From Aquatica leii (taxonomy: Eukaryota; Arthropoda; Insecta; Coleoptera; Lampyridae), in NCBI GenBank assembly GCA_035610365.1, contig CM069432.1:170560035-170624034 (forward strand): 64,000 nucleotides of DNA, in the 5' to 3' direction. Made by a program: the position numbers and the translations under genes. Position 1 is the stretch's first letter; the number at the start of each line of letters is the position of its first letter. A model generated the notes under the pieces. That model was not told the DNA's origin. It did no database searches and saw only the letters and a program-made list of their open reading frames with translations. Shown here in pieces: positions 24,162 to 37,000 of the stretch.

Positions 24162-25463
24162 ATGACTGACTTCATAGAAAAAAAAAACCCTTTAGAAACG
24201 AAACTTGTATGATCAAGATTAAAAATTACTTAATAGTTTGTGGATCAAACACTTGGCGCTAGTGTTTTTAGTTCGATAGTTTTCGATATCATTCGAAATT
24301 TACGAAGTCTTTTTGAAAAAACGCGGTAAACGTTTTAAACGTCATTCATAAACGTCATCATTACCTAAATTTTGTTAGTTTTGCGCGCTTTTGCGGTTTC
24401 TGTTATTTTGATGTTTTAAGACACTGAAGTTTCTTTTGTTGTTAAATATAGTGTATATAGTACCTATAGTGTATAGAACGACTGTATTACCTAGTGTTAT
24501 TTGTATTGTTAGTGTAGTTTCATAAGTGTTATTTTAGGTTTATATATAGAACTTTTGCGATTTTTACATATAAGTGACCTAATTTGTATGTTCAGGTTGA
24601 GCTTACAGAAGCTTGGTGAGTGTATAAGAAAAATATTAATTTGGAGTTTTGGTGTTTGAAATTTTGCTGCACATAATTGCTTTATACAACAGTCTTTTTC
24701 AAAGTATATGCCATAATTTGTTACTGTTACTTTTGCAAAAATTATACTAATTATTGCACATGTTAAATTAACATTTATTGTTTTACTATTGTAGGATTGT
24801 ACTATACAAGAACTTAAATTATTACAGAAATGTAACAAATAGTAATTCGATGGTATTTGTGACACAATATATACTTTATAAATCTCAGAGAAGTTAAAAA
24901 CTGGTAAAGCTAAGTATCACATTTAATGAACTCGTGACTACTTGAGGTTGCTATTTCTGTTACATAAAATGTATTAATCAGATTAGAAATTATTTGAAAT
25001 GATTTATGTTTTTATATACAGATTCGTGTAGATGGTACCTTCAAATTAGACTAAGTAAGTAATGTATGAAGTATTCCTTAAACGTCACCATTGTAATATG
25101 TTATCATCAAAGAGAATATATCCTCTATTCGTATCACCACTTTGACTTGTTTTTTATTTCTTTTTAGTTAACTGCAGCTATTTCAATGTATTGACATAAT
25201 TATATCATTTTCAAAAACTATAAAATTTATTTCTTTATAATTGTCAATTTTATGTTTCCAGATTCTATAATTATGTCAATAGATCCAAATAATTGTAGTT
25301 AATAAATATACAAAACATTTAACATATTGAATTTAAATTTACCGCTAAATTACAAATTAAAACACTAGCGCCAAGTGTCTGATCCACAAGCTATTAAATA
25401 ATGTTTAACCTTGGTGATACGAGTTTCGTTTCTAAAGGGTTTTTTTTCTATGACTGACTTCAT
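24162..25463. mobile_element. 1.27-kb TIR element with a 14-bp flanking duplication
   Basis: The element spans 24176-25449. Terminal inverted repeats of about 97 bp (AGAAAAAAAA..CCCTTTAGAAACGAAAC; CACTTGGCGCTAGTG inside) are flanked by ATGACTGACTTCAT at 24162-24175 and again at 25450-25463. The related H1 copy at 43.7 kb has a single diverged version of this sequence, so it is a true empty site and the 14-bp repeat a duplication. The interior is non-coding: the 118-codon minus-strand frame at 24509-24865 is not recognised. The superfamily is unknown; 14 bp is longer than the usual duplication of most TIR superfamilies. Confidence 0.8.
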
Positions 25464-25559
25464 TTCTAATTTAAAATTAATATCTTAAATTTTAAATTTG
25501 ATTTAGTAACAGGTAGAAAGGTTTTAATAATTCCAGTAGTGGAAAAAAATGTATATATA

Positions 25560-25652
25560 ACACGGTTAAGTACATTATAACCTGCGCGATTTATATCCCT
25601 CGACGCTTCGCGTCTATCGCTTAGGTTATAATGATGCACTTCTCAACCTTGA
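25560..25652 (-). repeat. H1 hairpin, copy B
   Basis: Outer arms GGTTAAGTACATTATAACC and GGTTATAATGATGCACTTC..AACC pair imperfectly, with a GC-rich centre CGACGCTTCGCGTC. The counterpart is at 43499-43608. Confidence 0.8.
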
Positions 25653-25825
25653 TATATAATATACTATTGTTAGTGTTATTCTAAACAATAGCACAGATAA
25701 TGGTGTATGTTAATAAATCTGACAGATTGACAGATAACGTTTAATTAATTAGTGATTATTAGTGCCAACTTCTAGTTATAAAATTCTACTATACTCTACC
25801 GGCCTAGGCCAGAAAAGTAAAATTT

Positions 25826-28800
25826 CAATTTTATGATGCCTGTAAAATACATCAAAACGCACGGAAGCACAAAAAATTGTTTACGCATGTCTTCTTTCTA
25901 TATTTTTTTGTGACAATCTTAGTTGGATAATATTTGTGTAATCGTTTAGATGTGATTATGCCTGTAATTTTAATTGTACGTTCTAGCAGACAACTATTGC
26001 TAGATATTTTATTATAATTTAATTGCCAATATTTTCAATAATTTAAGCACTACATTGTAACTTAGTTAAGTGTGACACGTCTACAGTAATGTGTTGTTCT
26101 TTTCAATAAAATAATAATCGCACTTCAAAAGTACAATAGCGCCACAAAACGTCGCGTTACAAAATAACAACCAAGTAGTGCTAATTTACCTCTCTTACCT
26201 GAAGGCGGAATGCAATTTAAACTTTAATTGCGTTCTCAAAAAATATAGTTCACTTAAATTGTTTGCTATTATATAAAAAAACACCAACTGCAAATAAAAT
26301 CCAGACACAGTACGCAATAATTATGCAAACTACATAATTATGCTTTCCATAAAACATTTTGGATGAATGAATATTTCATTACGTTATAATAGAATTATAT
26401 ATACGCAGTTTATTGTCTTGTATTAGTTAACAATTTTAAGGATTTATTAATACAAAGTACAACAAACTACCAATAGTAACCTACATGTCCTATATAATCA
26501 ATTATAACTTAAGAAAATCAATCAAACGCTGTCAAAATATGTCTAAAGTGATCAAAAACAATCATTGTAATTTAGTTTAAAAGATATGCATGACGAATGT
26601 AACAAATCCAATATTTAGAAGTACATAACTAAATTTAGACAAAAGGAACAAAAGTAAAATATTTGTAGGAATCATAACAAATAAAATACAATGAGATAAA
26701 AATGAGTTATCTAATTTTTTTGCATAAAGTAGGTGTATGTTTTTACTTGAAACAAAAAGTAATACAAAGTATTAAAGTATAAGAAATTTAAAATGAATAC
26801 AAGCTCATTTTATTTTATTTCTTAAAGAAATCATGAACTAAAATCGCAAAAACGAAATCATTTTCAACAATTACAAAAACAACACATAATAAAAGCTATT
26901 TTGTTTTCACGAATTGCATGTTTTAAACACAATTCCGTAAACGTGACCTACTTTGAAATGTATATAACTTAAACTAAAATTGACCTTACCTTTTAATACT
27001 AAATTTAAAGTTCATTAGTAGATAATTAAGAAACGCCCGTGGCAAATATTGCGTAATGTACCGGTGATAACGATTGATTTTACGTTATTAATAATTGACA
27101 AGAATTATTAATGCAAACAAAAATTTTTTAATTAATCTATATCCTAATTTAATTTAATTAGCAACGAAAGTTTTTTAGATTAATGCATAACTTTAAACTT
27201 TTTTTTTTATAATTCGGTGATGTAACTTATAATTACTAGTGAGTAATCATTTTTTAGAACGTAAATGTCGTAGAACTAAAACTAGATATTAATTAATGCG
27301 AAATAAAAAAGAAAACTGTTTGCAAGCGTGCTAGTTTTCTTGATAGAATTAATGAACGGTGCGTGATACTGAATTTAATTTGTGATATAAGATTGATATG
27401 TCGAATACAAAATTTTAATGTCAATTATTAATGCAATTGTTTGCCTTCGATTTTACTACCATTTATAGCTATGTTACTAGCAATGCGAATAAATGAATAA
27501 ATAAAATAAACCTTAATCCTTTTACCGATTTTATTTAATGGTTTTTATAAAATACCAATATATACATTTAGATATTGATAAAATACCAGTTGTTTTTTAA
27601 GGATAAAACGTGATTTTTACGAATAAACCTACGTTTTTTTATCTAAACCAATAAATCAATAATAAATTATCCTTAAATAATGTTTCGTTTAGAATCAATT
27701 AAACGTTGACACTCTGAACTTTATGTAATGTTTGCATAAAAATTGGACATAAGAACAAATATTTATTCAAATTATAATTTAATATTAAGAAAAAAAAACA
27801 AAAGTGAAATATAAAACTCGGATTGTAAGAAAAAGTAAAAAGAACATGAAAAAAATCAAAAGTTTATGTTTCTCATAAAAATTTAAAACTCCAAAAAATA
27901 CTACTGGAACTTTAAATATACGGAGAGAAAAGTTTACTGTAATAAAGTAAAAACTAATATCTTTCATGCAAATAGTCTGTTGGTTTTGAGTCAAGCCGAT
28001 GTACGCTTTAATAAAACTTTCATTTCATTAGAACAAATATTTTGAAAAAGAATTGTATAGATTTTATAATAAGTATATCAATTTAAGAAAACGCGTTTTC
28101 TTTTAACATTCAAAAGTTGCTTAATGTGATCGTAGAGAAGAACCATAGTTATGACAAGTACTTTTTCTGATCTCTGTTGATTGTTGCATTTTATCATAAA
28201 TAGGTTTAATAGTAATAACACTTTGTATTAATTTAAGCAAGCGGTTTCATAATGTTTGCTTTTGCGCGGTTTCAGGGCATGAATATTTGGAATAATTCTA
28301 AGAACACTTTTAGATGATTTCAATAAATATACGTATAGTTTCAATGTATTTAATCGCTACATTCAATATAAATGTGTTATATTTCTATCATCATTACAGT
28401 TTAGAGTTTAATTCTTACCGATCTACCGATCCAAATCTTTGACACCAATACGTACACGCATCAACATTATTAGTATGTTATTGTTGGATGTTATCTACTT
28501 ATAGTATTAGTCGAATGTACAGCATCCTAGTTAAATAAACTTCTTGTAACTTTTAGAAAGTTATTTTTTTCTGTCAAAACATTCTCTAACTAGGTAGTTT
28601 ACTTCTAAACTTTACATCAACCCAAGTTCATCTTCTTCAAATATGTCCAAATCATTTTCCGTTAGGTACAAAAGGGATGCAACGTCAATTTCTTTCTTTA
28701 AAAGAAATTCAAATGCATGATAATTTCATTTCATTGCAAAAAAACGAATTCATACATGCCAAAAAATGTGCAAACTTTGTGCTTTGTGACAGAATTCTAA

Positions 28801-28886
28801 TATATAACGAAAGTAAACAATATTCAAAATTAGAGTCAATACTTACTGGTAAGTTTGTTGTAAGCTTCTGATAGTTTCCAATCATT
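25826..28886. other. no supported gene
   Basis: Mostly AT-rich flank. A plus-strand open stretch near 28680-28850, ending at a GTAAGT donor (28850), reads like coding sequence (..HDNFISLQKNEF..KCANFVLCDRIL..) and might be an exon. I do not recognise it and could not choose an acceptor. Confidence 0.4.
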
Positions 28887-29980
28887 CATCAATTAGGCCA
28901 TCCAAAACCCGTGACCTCGTGACGTACAAAGATGGCGGTGTGGGACAAACAAAAATAGCTGTTACATTGTTTTCATTATCTTTAGACTATTCTTTGTACT
29001 TTTTTCATAGTATTTTGAGAAGCTAGACGTGTTTTTCATTGAGGTTTTTATTTGTCAACACAAAATTGATGACCAATGCTAAATCCTTATTGACAAAATG
29101 TGCTGCAAGATTTATTTGCAATAAATGGTCTACCATTACACAGTGAAGAAGATATTTGAGGAAGTTTTCAAAAGAAAAGAAGCAAAAGGCCAAATATTTT
29201 ATTTATTCAGTTGATCATGTTTTGTCGATTTTCAGTATTATAAAAAAAGTATAAGTAAGTACGATTAGATTTCACATAATAAATCAAACAGTCAATAGTT
29301 ATTTATTTAATCATTTAGTATTAGTACCTACATTGCTTGAAAACTAACTGTACTAGGTATTACTTCAACTTTTTATTGATTTTTTTTCGTATCTTTTCTT
29401 TCGAGCAAAACTTCTGCAATGTGCTTACGAATCGCCTCCTTGTATATCCCATATTTGGAGATTGTATCTAGTCTACGTAGGAAACATCTTCTAATAATGC
29501 TGGTTTTTCTTAAAAATATATTTCGAATTTATGAAACTTCTCTTTAAATTGCAGCGTAGTCTGTGCTGTGCGAATTTGTTTTTATGCACAAATATGTGTC
29601 AAAACAAAAAAATGAATAAAATGATACTTGATCCTTATTTAACTACCATACCCCCACAACAGTACAATTATGTAACATGCCTTCTCTGCTAAAATATAAA
29701 TACAAAGGATAAAAAAAAAATAACATATATTTATTAAAAGACATAACAATTAAACCACACTTAATCCTTGTTTTATATTATTTCTTTACAAATATAAGCA
29801 AACAATCCACACACACAGAAAAATAATTACTTAAAAAATGAAAAATGAGTGATAAAACTTAATAACCAGCACTTCATTTCTCAATGAAAAACGTGTCTGT
29901 TACACGGTTGTCAAACAATGTTTGCCCCACGACGCCATATTGAAAATATTTTGACAGGTCGTTAGATTGCCTAATTGATG
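28887..29980. mobile_element. TIR element of about 1.1 kb
   Basis: The ends CATCAATTAGGC and GCCTAATTGATG are inverted repeats that continue imperfectly for about 150 bp, including a TGGCG..GTGGG/GGGCAAAC block and TTTTTCATTGAG. No clear target duplication. On the minus strand, near 29520-29395, a frame reads FLRRLDTISKYGIYKEAIRK and on into ERKD, which looks like a remnant of a real protein. I cannot name it. Confidence 0.65.
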
Positions 29981-30776
29981 TAGCGAGTTATAGGTTATAT
30001 CTTGCAAGCAACTTGCTATAAAATGATGGATCCGTGTCGTATAGTTCCAAACAAAAAACTGCCGGGATCACGTTACACGTTAATTTATCTTTGCCACAGC
30101 TTTAGCAAAGAGTTTAGCATATATTGCAAACCTTAACTTAAATTAAAATGCTGATACCTTATTTTAGACCAGCTTGGAACAAATAGTGATAACATAAATG
30201 CTGACTAGAAATACATATTTGTGGTTTCGTAGTGATTTATTACGTGCTTTAATGGTTGATATGATTTCTTATAAAAATTGGTTGGATTTAATCAATTTGT
30301 AGTTTTAATTCTAACAAAAAATTTTGCTTGTATCATTATAATTATGAATGACTTAATAAAAATATGTTTGGATTGCAATAAGAAATTTACTTCAAGTTTT
30401 AGAACATGTAGGTTTAATTTTGTTTGAATGTGGATCAATTTTAGAAAAAAATCAAACGCTTTAACTATGAAATTGTAATGATTATATTCTGCATAATATT
30501 TGTCTCATTAATACAGCAAAGTCGTCAACTGGAAAATTAAATTTAGGTATTGAAACAAACAAAAGACACAAAAACTTACCTAAAACGTATCAAAAAAACA
30601 TTGTATGTAAAAGAAAACATCCATTAAACTAATTCAAAAGTGCTTTAATCTTAGAGTACTAGTTCAGTTAAACATAAAAAACAATTTGTATACGAACATA
30701 ATTAGAAGAAGAATTTTTTTTATCAAAATAAAGTATTTATAAAAATAATCTTAAATATAAAATAAAATAATAATTT
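29981..30776. other. no gene seen
   Basis: AT-rich flank between two TIR elements. Confidence 0.5.
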
Positions 30777-31129
30777 TAATTAAGAACCGGTTTGAAGTTA
30801 GCCACGGATCTAGCCATAGAAATTTACCTTGAATTTAAACATTGACCACATCGTAATTTTTTAATATGTTATTAATAATTGCAGAAAAATCAGAAATGAC
30901 TATCTTTGTGAAGATTGCACTATTACAATTACTTGTTTAAATACAGGTTTATTGAAATTGTTGTTATTATTTTTAATAAAAATTATATATAATTATATTA
31001 AATCATGTTTAGAGTACATTTGTATTATAACTTTCATTTCGAAATGTTTAAAGGCTTTATATTGGCATTAAATTCAAGATAAATTTCTATGCCTAGATCT
31101 GTGGCTAACTTCACACCGGTAATTAAGAA
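30777..31129. mobile_element. Mutator-type MITE with 10-bp duplication
   Basis: The element is 30787-31119 (333 bp). It begins CCGGTTTGAAGTTAGCCAC and ends in the inverse; the inverted repeats run about 60 bp with few mismatches. Perfect TAATTAAGAA copies flank it at 30777-30786 and 31120-31129. A 9-10 bp duplication is characteristic of Mutator-like elements. It is non-coding. Confidence 0.85.
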
Positions 31130-31921
31130 TAGTATAAAAAAAGTAAAATCAGATTATAAGTATATTTATTAAATCATAACTAATATCAATCAAAATCTTA
31201 TAATAAATCTATAAATTTAACATTTAACAGTTCTTAACAAACTGATTTTTAAATAGTAAATATAATTTTATTTAAAAAAAATCTAAGATAAGTTTACATA
31301 AAAGCATTTACATCTAATTATATGTAAAAAAATTGGCGATTACAAAACAATTAATATTATTAATTATTATTATTGTTATTATTATTGTGTCGTACATTTA
31401 TTTGTTCTTGGCACAATGTTTAGTTACAGCTGGTTAACAATATCTAACAGAATACAGTTGACATAAAATTAGCAAAACAAGCATGAGTAACCCTGCAGAT
31501 AAATTGCGGCATAAACAGAAAGCAAGACAAATTAAATATTTGTTTCACAATCAGAAACTATTCAAAAATTCTTTAATTGTATAAATAAAAAAACAACAAA
31601 TATAATTTTTAAGTATATGCATTGTTTTTTGTATACATTTAAGCAAACGATTAAAAACCATCGACCTGAATTTTTCATAATTTTATTATGACGTAATTTG
31701 TACTACATGCTCAATAAAACAAGTACTATAATCAATAAATCAACTAAGAAGTAAATAACAATAAACTTATGACAAACTCGAGAAACTTGTACAAATTAGC
31801 ACAAATTTTGTACAAATTACAGCGTTGTGGTGAGTTTAATGACAAATTAGCAACGTTTGATGGCAAAGCCATCTTATAGTATAAGTTACTATGTGGGTAT
31901 AAAAGATAACTGTTAAAAAGC
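31130..31921. other. no gene seen
   Basis: AT-rich, with a short (ATT)n tract near 31355-31387. Confidence 0.5.
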
Positions 31922-32050
31922 TATAACGACGATAAAGGTTGTAAGTTGATTTTACACCCGCGCAATTCAAAATAATTTTGAATATAACTGCGGGATAAAA
32001 CCACAACGTAAAAGACATTGGGGGTAAAGCAATGTTAATGTCACCAGAGT
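31922..32050 (+). repeat. dispersed repeat family R1, copy 3
   Basis: TATAACGACGATAAAGGTTG, TTTTACACCCGCGCAATTC and GACATTGGGGGTAAAGCAATG occur in the same order as at 4576-4745. Confidence 0.7.
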
Positions 32051-34023
32051 GAAATACTGGAGTGAGCTATGCAATTGGGCAAATTCCACCAGTAGTTCAA
32101 AGTTTATTCACTGCGTAACAGAAACTTTTAAAACTAAGGCAGTACAACTTTTAAATAATAAAAACACAAACAGCAATAAAAAAATACCTCTACTAGGCGC
32201 GAAAACATATCCCAAAATAGTTGCACCAAATCAGTGTGCTGAACACTTAAAAATATTTAAAGTAAACGCTCACGTTCCACAGCAACAAAACAGCTAACAA
32301 AAACCAAACGCTAAGTTAAGAAGAAAGTTTCTGTTAATAATGTAACAAATTCTTAAGTTACGATACAAGAAAATACATGTTAGGGAAAGATACTAAGTAA
32401 TACAGCCAAAATACATACTTTTTTCAGCGTTAGATCGCACTATTAAATAAATGTCAGAAATATTTAAATTACAGTAAGATAAATTTTATTTTTTATAGAT
32501 GTGTACAAAACTCTTAAATTTATTCAAAATTTTAATGTCAAAAATATTTAAAAACAAAAACTTTTTAACAACTTTTGGAGTTTAAAATGACATACGCATA
32601 TGTAATATGTCAAAAAGTGGTTAAGATGATTTTAACAATATCGTACTGCAATAAAATCTAGTTTTTCATCTCTATTTACTTCCTGATTTTAGTTTTTATT
32701 AAATGAAAGTACTAAATTCTTAAAGTTAGAACTTTAAGGTGCTAAGTACCTATATCTATCTAGGTTTAGTATAAAAAAAAAATAAAATGACTTAGCATTC
32801 TATTATTTGAAAAATTAATATTTCTAAAATAAATGTAGGCAACGGAAGTTATTAAGGCCGTATAATTCAGAGGTTTTATAAATCGTTAACTTTTATCTCC
32901 TTTTCGTTTAATAGAGCGCTAAACCGCATGAAACAACTTCAATTCGCGCTGAAATAAAGAAACATCCGCTCTCTTCTGTTTTGAGGTCTCCTAATGTGAG
33001 AGTTGTGACGTTGTTACATCATTAATCAAGTACTTTGATTACACCATTGGGCCTTACACAGTCTTAATTCAAAGCCCTTAACGTGTCTCTTGACTACAAT
33101 ATGTTAGATTTAAACTTCGGTTTCTTTTCTAACGCAATAACGCAAATCTAACCATTTTGTCAACAAACGTGTTTTTCCATTTAATACTTTACAAATTGTA
33201 TGCATAACAACGCGTTAAATTAATTAACATTTACTAGACAGAAAACACGTTTTACTCACGGAAGTAAACTAAAACTTCTTCCATGTACACCGAAATGAAG
33301 TCAGAAACCGTAACCTACTGCGAATGTTTGCTTTATTCATAAATGAGAGGTTGGCAAACACCGGAAATGATGTACTATGTTGTAAAGTATAAGTATTCTA
33401 CTTTGAAATGTTAAATAAAGAGGCTTAAGTCTTGAGTGCACTCTGTGTATGTGTTACTCATAAATTAGCCTGCATTATAAATCAATAAACGACTATAAAC
33501 GTACATAACGTCGCAAATTAATTGTTTAATTAGAAGAAAAGCCACGATCCCATTTATTCATTAAATACATAATTTTATCTTTGCATGAGTGAAAACCTAC
33601 GACAATTTTCAGTGGGCACTTGAAAGGCAAAATTGTTCGAAATTAATTAAAAGTCTCTTAATGACCGAAAGTTTATTGTATTTTGTTACGTTATTATCGA
33701 AATTCTCTTCCCTTATCTCTTTTCGTGCTTCAATTATTGCATCGATTGATGATATTTTTATTGTTTCTAATTTAATTAGTTGATTCAATAACGTGTTAGT
33801 AATAAAATAGAATTATATGTAGTAAAAAATAAGGTATTAAAAAAAAACTTAATACAAATAGTTACAAGTAATTTCTTGTTATATGTTTCATCCTTTCAGT
33901 GCTTGAGCAAAATACGTACACTACACTTTTCCGCATAAACTTAAAAAGTTATGTAATATAAAAACAAATTAAAAAAAAAACTAATATTTTATTAAAAAAA
34001 CAACCTGTTTTAAATACTCTTAC
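32051..34023. other. no supported gene
   Basis: A plus-strand open frame at 32049-32297 is low-complexity and unrecognised. Nothing else stands out. Confidence 0.45.
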
Positions 34024-34051
34024 CTAAAAGCATTCCATTATTGTCGCCGTA
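34024..34051 (-). CDS. candidate 28-nt micro-exon of an unidentified host gene
   Basis: On the minus strand the acceptor TTCTGTTTAATTCAG is followed by 28 open nucleotides and a GTAAGAG donor. It reads YGDNNGMLL plus one carry-out base, which completes a glycine codon with the exon at 18667-18722. Micro-exons of this size are common in insect neuronal and muscle genes. The evidence is splice signals plus in-frame joining; there is no recognised domain. Confidence 0.45.
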
Positions 34052-37000
34052 CTGAATTAAACAGAATTCAAAATATGTATAAATTCTATGGAAAGGATAT
34101 GCATTATTTTAAAATTAAAATTTAACAGTGAGAAAATTAGGTAAAATTTGTCTTCGTAGTTACAAAGCTTGTAATTTAAAATTTTATTACAAAAATCTAA
34201 AGAATTTGCATAATTATTGTTTTTGCAAACATTTAAGTAAAACAATAACAACAAAACGCAAAAAATCTAGTACACAACTATTTAACATAAAAATACTTGA
34301 AATGTTATTATCATTAAAAATATGTATGTAATTTAAATCACAATTAAACTTTGTGTTTTGTGAACATATGAATCAACGTTACGACTAAATAGCAATTATG
34401 AGTTAAAAAAATTTCGAACTAAGTAGAAGGTAACTAAGGAGTGTATGACATCGCCAAAAAGACGAAACGCCGAAGTTCTGAAGAATCTGGTCCAAACGTC
34501 GAAAATAATCTGGACAAATGATCAAACGTTATGATTAATGGTAAAATTGCTTAAATACGGAATATAATGATTTTTGTTTAGTTTTTTAAACTCCTTTATA
34601 TCAAAAAAAAATCTTAAAATAGTTTAATAAATGTGTATGTAACTCATTATACATATAACATTTATTAAACTAATTTAATCGCTTTTGAATAAATCAGTTT
34701 TACCATTGTTTTTAAACAGAAGAAAGAAAATATATTAGACATTGTTTTATGAATAAACGGACTCAATAAATGCCATACTTGTTTAATTTATGTTGAATTT
34801 CTGTTTTGTTAAAGAAGTTATTTATTTACCTTCACCATTGCAACCAATAAATAACGATTATTGTTAGATTTTAGATCCCTAGCGTTAACGATCTATCGTT
34901 TCTACTTATCCATTTATAAATTTTTGTTCTAACCATTTTTTGTTTAGAATACGTAAAGCCCCATCAGTAGTTCTATTGTCGTTGCCACTCCGCTATATAA
35001 CATTGTATATTCATTGTCCAGTTGTACCATACTATTTCTGTTATTACTATTGTAGGTACCGCTATCTGTTTTTTTAAATTCTACAAATGATTCTGGTTCT
35101 ATTTTTTTAATATTTACATTTTATAAGAGTAAAAAATGCAATTGATTTTTAAATCAATTACAATTAATCTGATTTTAACACTTAAACCTAAAATTTATTA
35201 ACGCAAAGAATATTTTCTAAATACCATTTATACATGCTATACTATAAGCAGTGGCATGTACTTATGTACATATATGTACTATTAATATTATGTTTATAAG
35301 AAAATCAAAAGTTTTTAGCACTAAATACAAAAATAACGCAACCTTTACATACAATTCACAAATATAATAATCCCATCAATGCACAGGAGTAAAACGAAAT
35401 CAATAAACAGTACTTGTTGTACTTCTTTTTTGCGTACCTATTTACATTTTTAATAAAATCATCTATATGTATTATGAATACAAATTATTTACGAAAGCGT
35501 TTAATTTCGGTCGTTCTTTAATGATTTTTTTTAATACGTAAGCATAAACGTTTAAAATATGTCGTGAAACGGGGCGTAAATAACATAAAATTCCTACATC
35601 AAACAAAAATCTTTGCTTAGTTCGCATGCAATTAAAACCACGTAACATTTATGCTACTATGCGTAATATTTTCATGTATGTTTTTGCATGACTTATCACT
35701 CGAAAGTTGGTTATTAAAATTGTTGTTTATTGCTGTAAAAATCGCGTTTATTGAATATTTGTGTAATATATAATTAGAATTATGACCGTCATTGTATCAG
35801 TGTAAAATCTTAATTAGTAAAATTTATTTGTATAATCTTATAATAATGTCATTGACTTTAGAAATTAAAATTGCGGTATGCACGTTGCACAGAAATCCAC
35901 AAACATATGAACTGCGTTTCAAAGTCAAACGACATGCAAAACTATACATAACTTTAACGTAAAATCAAAGTAAGAAAATCAAAATTTATTAGAATATACA
36001 TGTATAGAGAATTGCACAAAAAACAGAAAACACCTCAAACAAATAGCTTAAAATAAAGTCCTACAAAGTTTTACTTTTTCCTTAGCATGTTTTAGGCATT
36101 TTGAATAACTACCTATATTTAGATTCTTACATGATTATATTTGCATGACACACACACACACACACAAAAAACATCGTAATAACATACTTAAAATCTATTC
36201 ATAACTTTATGCTGGCACGATAAAGTACAACGATGGGTCACGGTCTCGCGCAGGTCAGGTCAGGTGAAAAATAAAAACTATAGTAGGACATGACCTCCAA
36301 CTCTTTACAAAACGCTAATATTCATATTAAAAGTGATAGTAAAATTTAAAATCAATTTTGAATTAAGTATTTCTTTAGATTTTACGTAATACAATTTTAT
36401 AGATCAACATGCTCATTTTAAATATATTGGTATATTAAATGTAACTAATCTATGCTTTCTTATCAATTTAAAAAAAATAACTATGTACTAGTAAAATCTT
36501 AAATTTTATTAAAAAAACACTAGACAAAACACTAAAACGCAAAATGTATATAATAAAAAAACAAACTATATCAACAGAATAACAATTAAGAACAACAAAA
36601 CCAAATAGAAATGCATTAATTAAAATTACTAATAAAAAAGAAATTAATTTAATTATTTTTGCATAATTAACACAATACTAGTAATAAATATTCTAGCACA
36701 GTTAGATATTCCTTTAGTAATAGTGTGAGATAAATGTATTATACACGATAGTAAGCTGTTTCCAAACATTAATCTCTTTCTACAATAACATGATGTAACT
36801 TTATGATTGCTCGCAGAAATAATTATTTGTGTTAGTATTATTAATTTGTTAACAGGACTATATAATTAAGTCTTGTCTAAACCGCAATCTTAAAAGTAAT
36901 CTTCTGGTTACGTATACACGTCCACAATAACGTAATTTATTATATTTATTAACAAAAGGATATGCCTAATGAGCGCATCTAAATGTCAGCAGAAAACAAA

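Larger units (their letters stand above)
23682..25685 (-). mobile_element. H1 family element, non-autonomous, inserted in H2 copy B
   Basis: Read on the minus strand: 5' tip AATAGTATATTATATATCAAG, hairpin (25652-25560), inverted repeat TTTTTTTCCACTACTGG (25549-25533), body, and inverted partner CTAGTAGTGGAAAAAAAA (about 23703-23686). It matches 43478-44152 in the opposite orientation over its whole length apart from a further insertion at 24176-25449. It is non-coding. Tip and hairpin layout are those of the recombinase-bearing element at 46.7-48.6 kb, so mobilisation by a tyrosine recombinase is inferred. Confidence 0.7.
23290..25825 (+). mobile_element. H2 family copy B, non-autonomous, split by nested insertions
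   Basis: The order is a 5' tip (CAATAGTTATTTGTTATTT), an H2 hairpin (23310-23424), a ~260-bp left body, the inserted H1 element (about 23682-25685), a right body (CACAGATAATGGTGTATG.. onward) and the 3' tip CTAGGCCAGAAAAGT near 25805-25819. Removal of the insertion restores the continuity seen in copy C (44155-44660), where TTTAAAAAAA is followed directly by CAATAACACAGATAATGG. No coding sequence remains. Confidence 0.75.

Noticed and set aside
24509..24865. 118-codon minus-strand open frame
   Set aside because: It lies inside a non-coding TIR element, is rich in Ile/Asn/Lys as expected of AT-rich DNA, and matches nothing I recognise.
26195..26235. possible 36-nt minus-strand exon before a GTAAGAG donor
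   Set aside because: In the phase required by the exon at 34024-34051 it contains a stop, and its acceptor is weak.
36257..36275. GGTCAGGTCAGGT as a nuclear-receptor response element
   Set aside because: Half-sites are short, their spacing fits no standard element, and there is no gene nearby to support a function.
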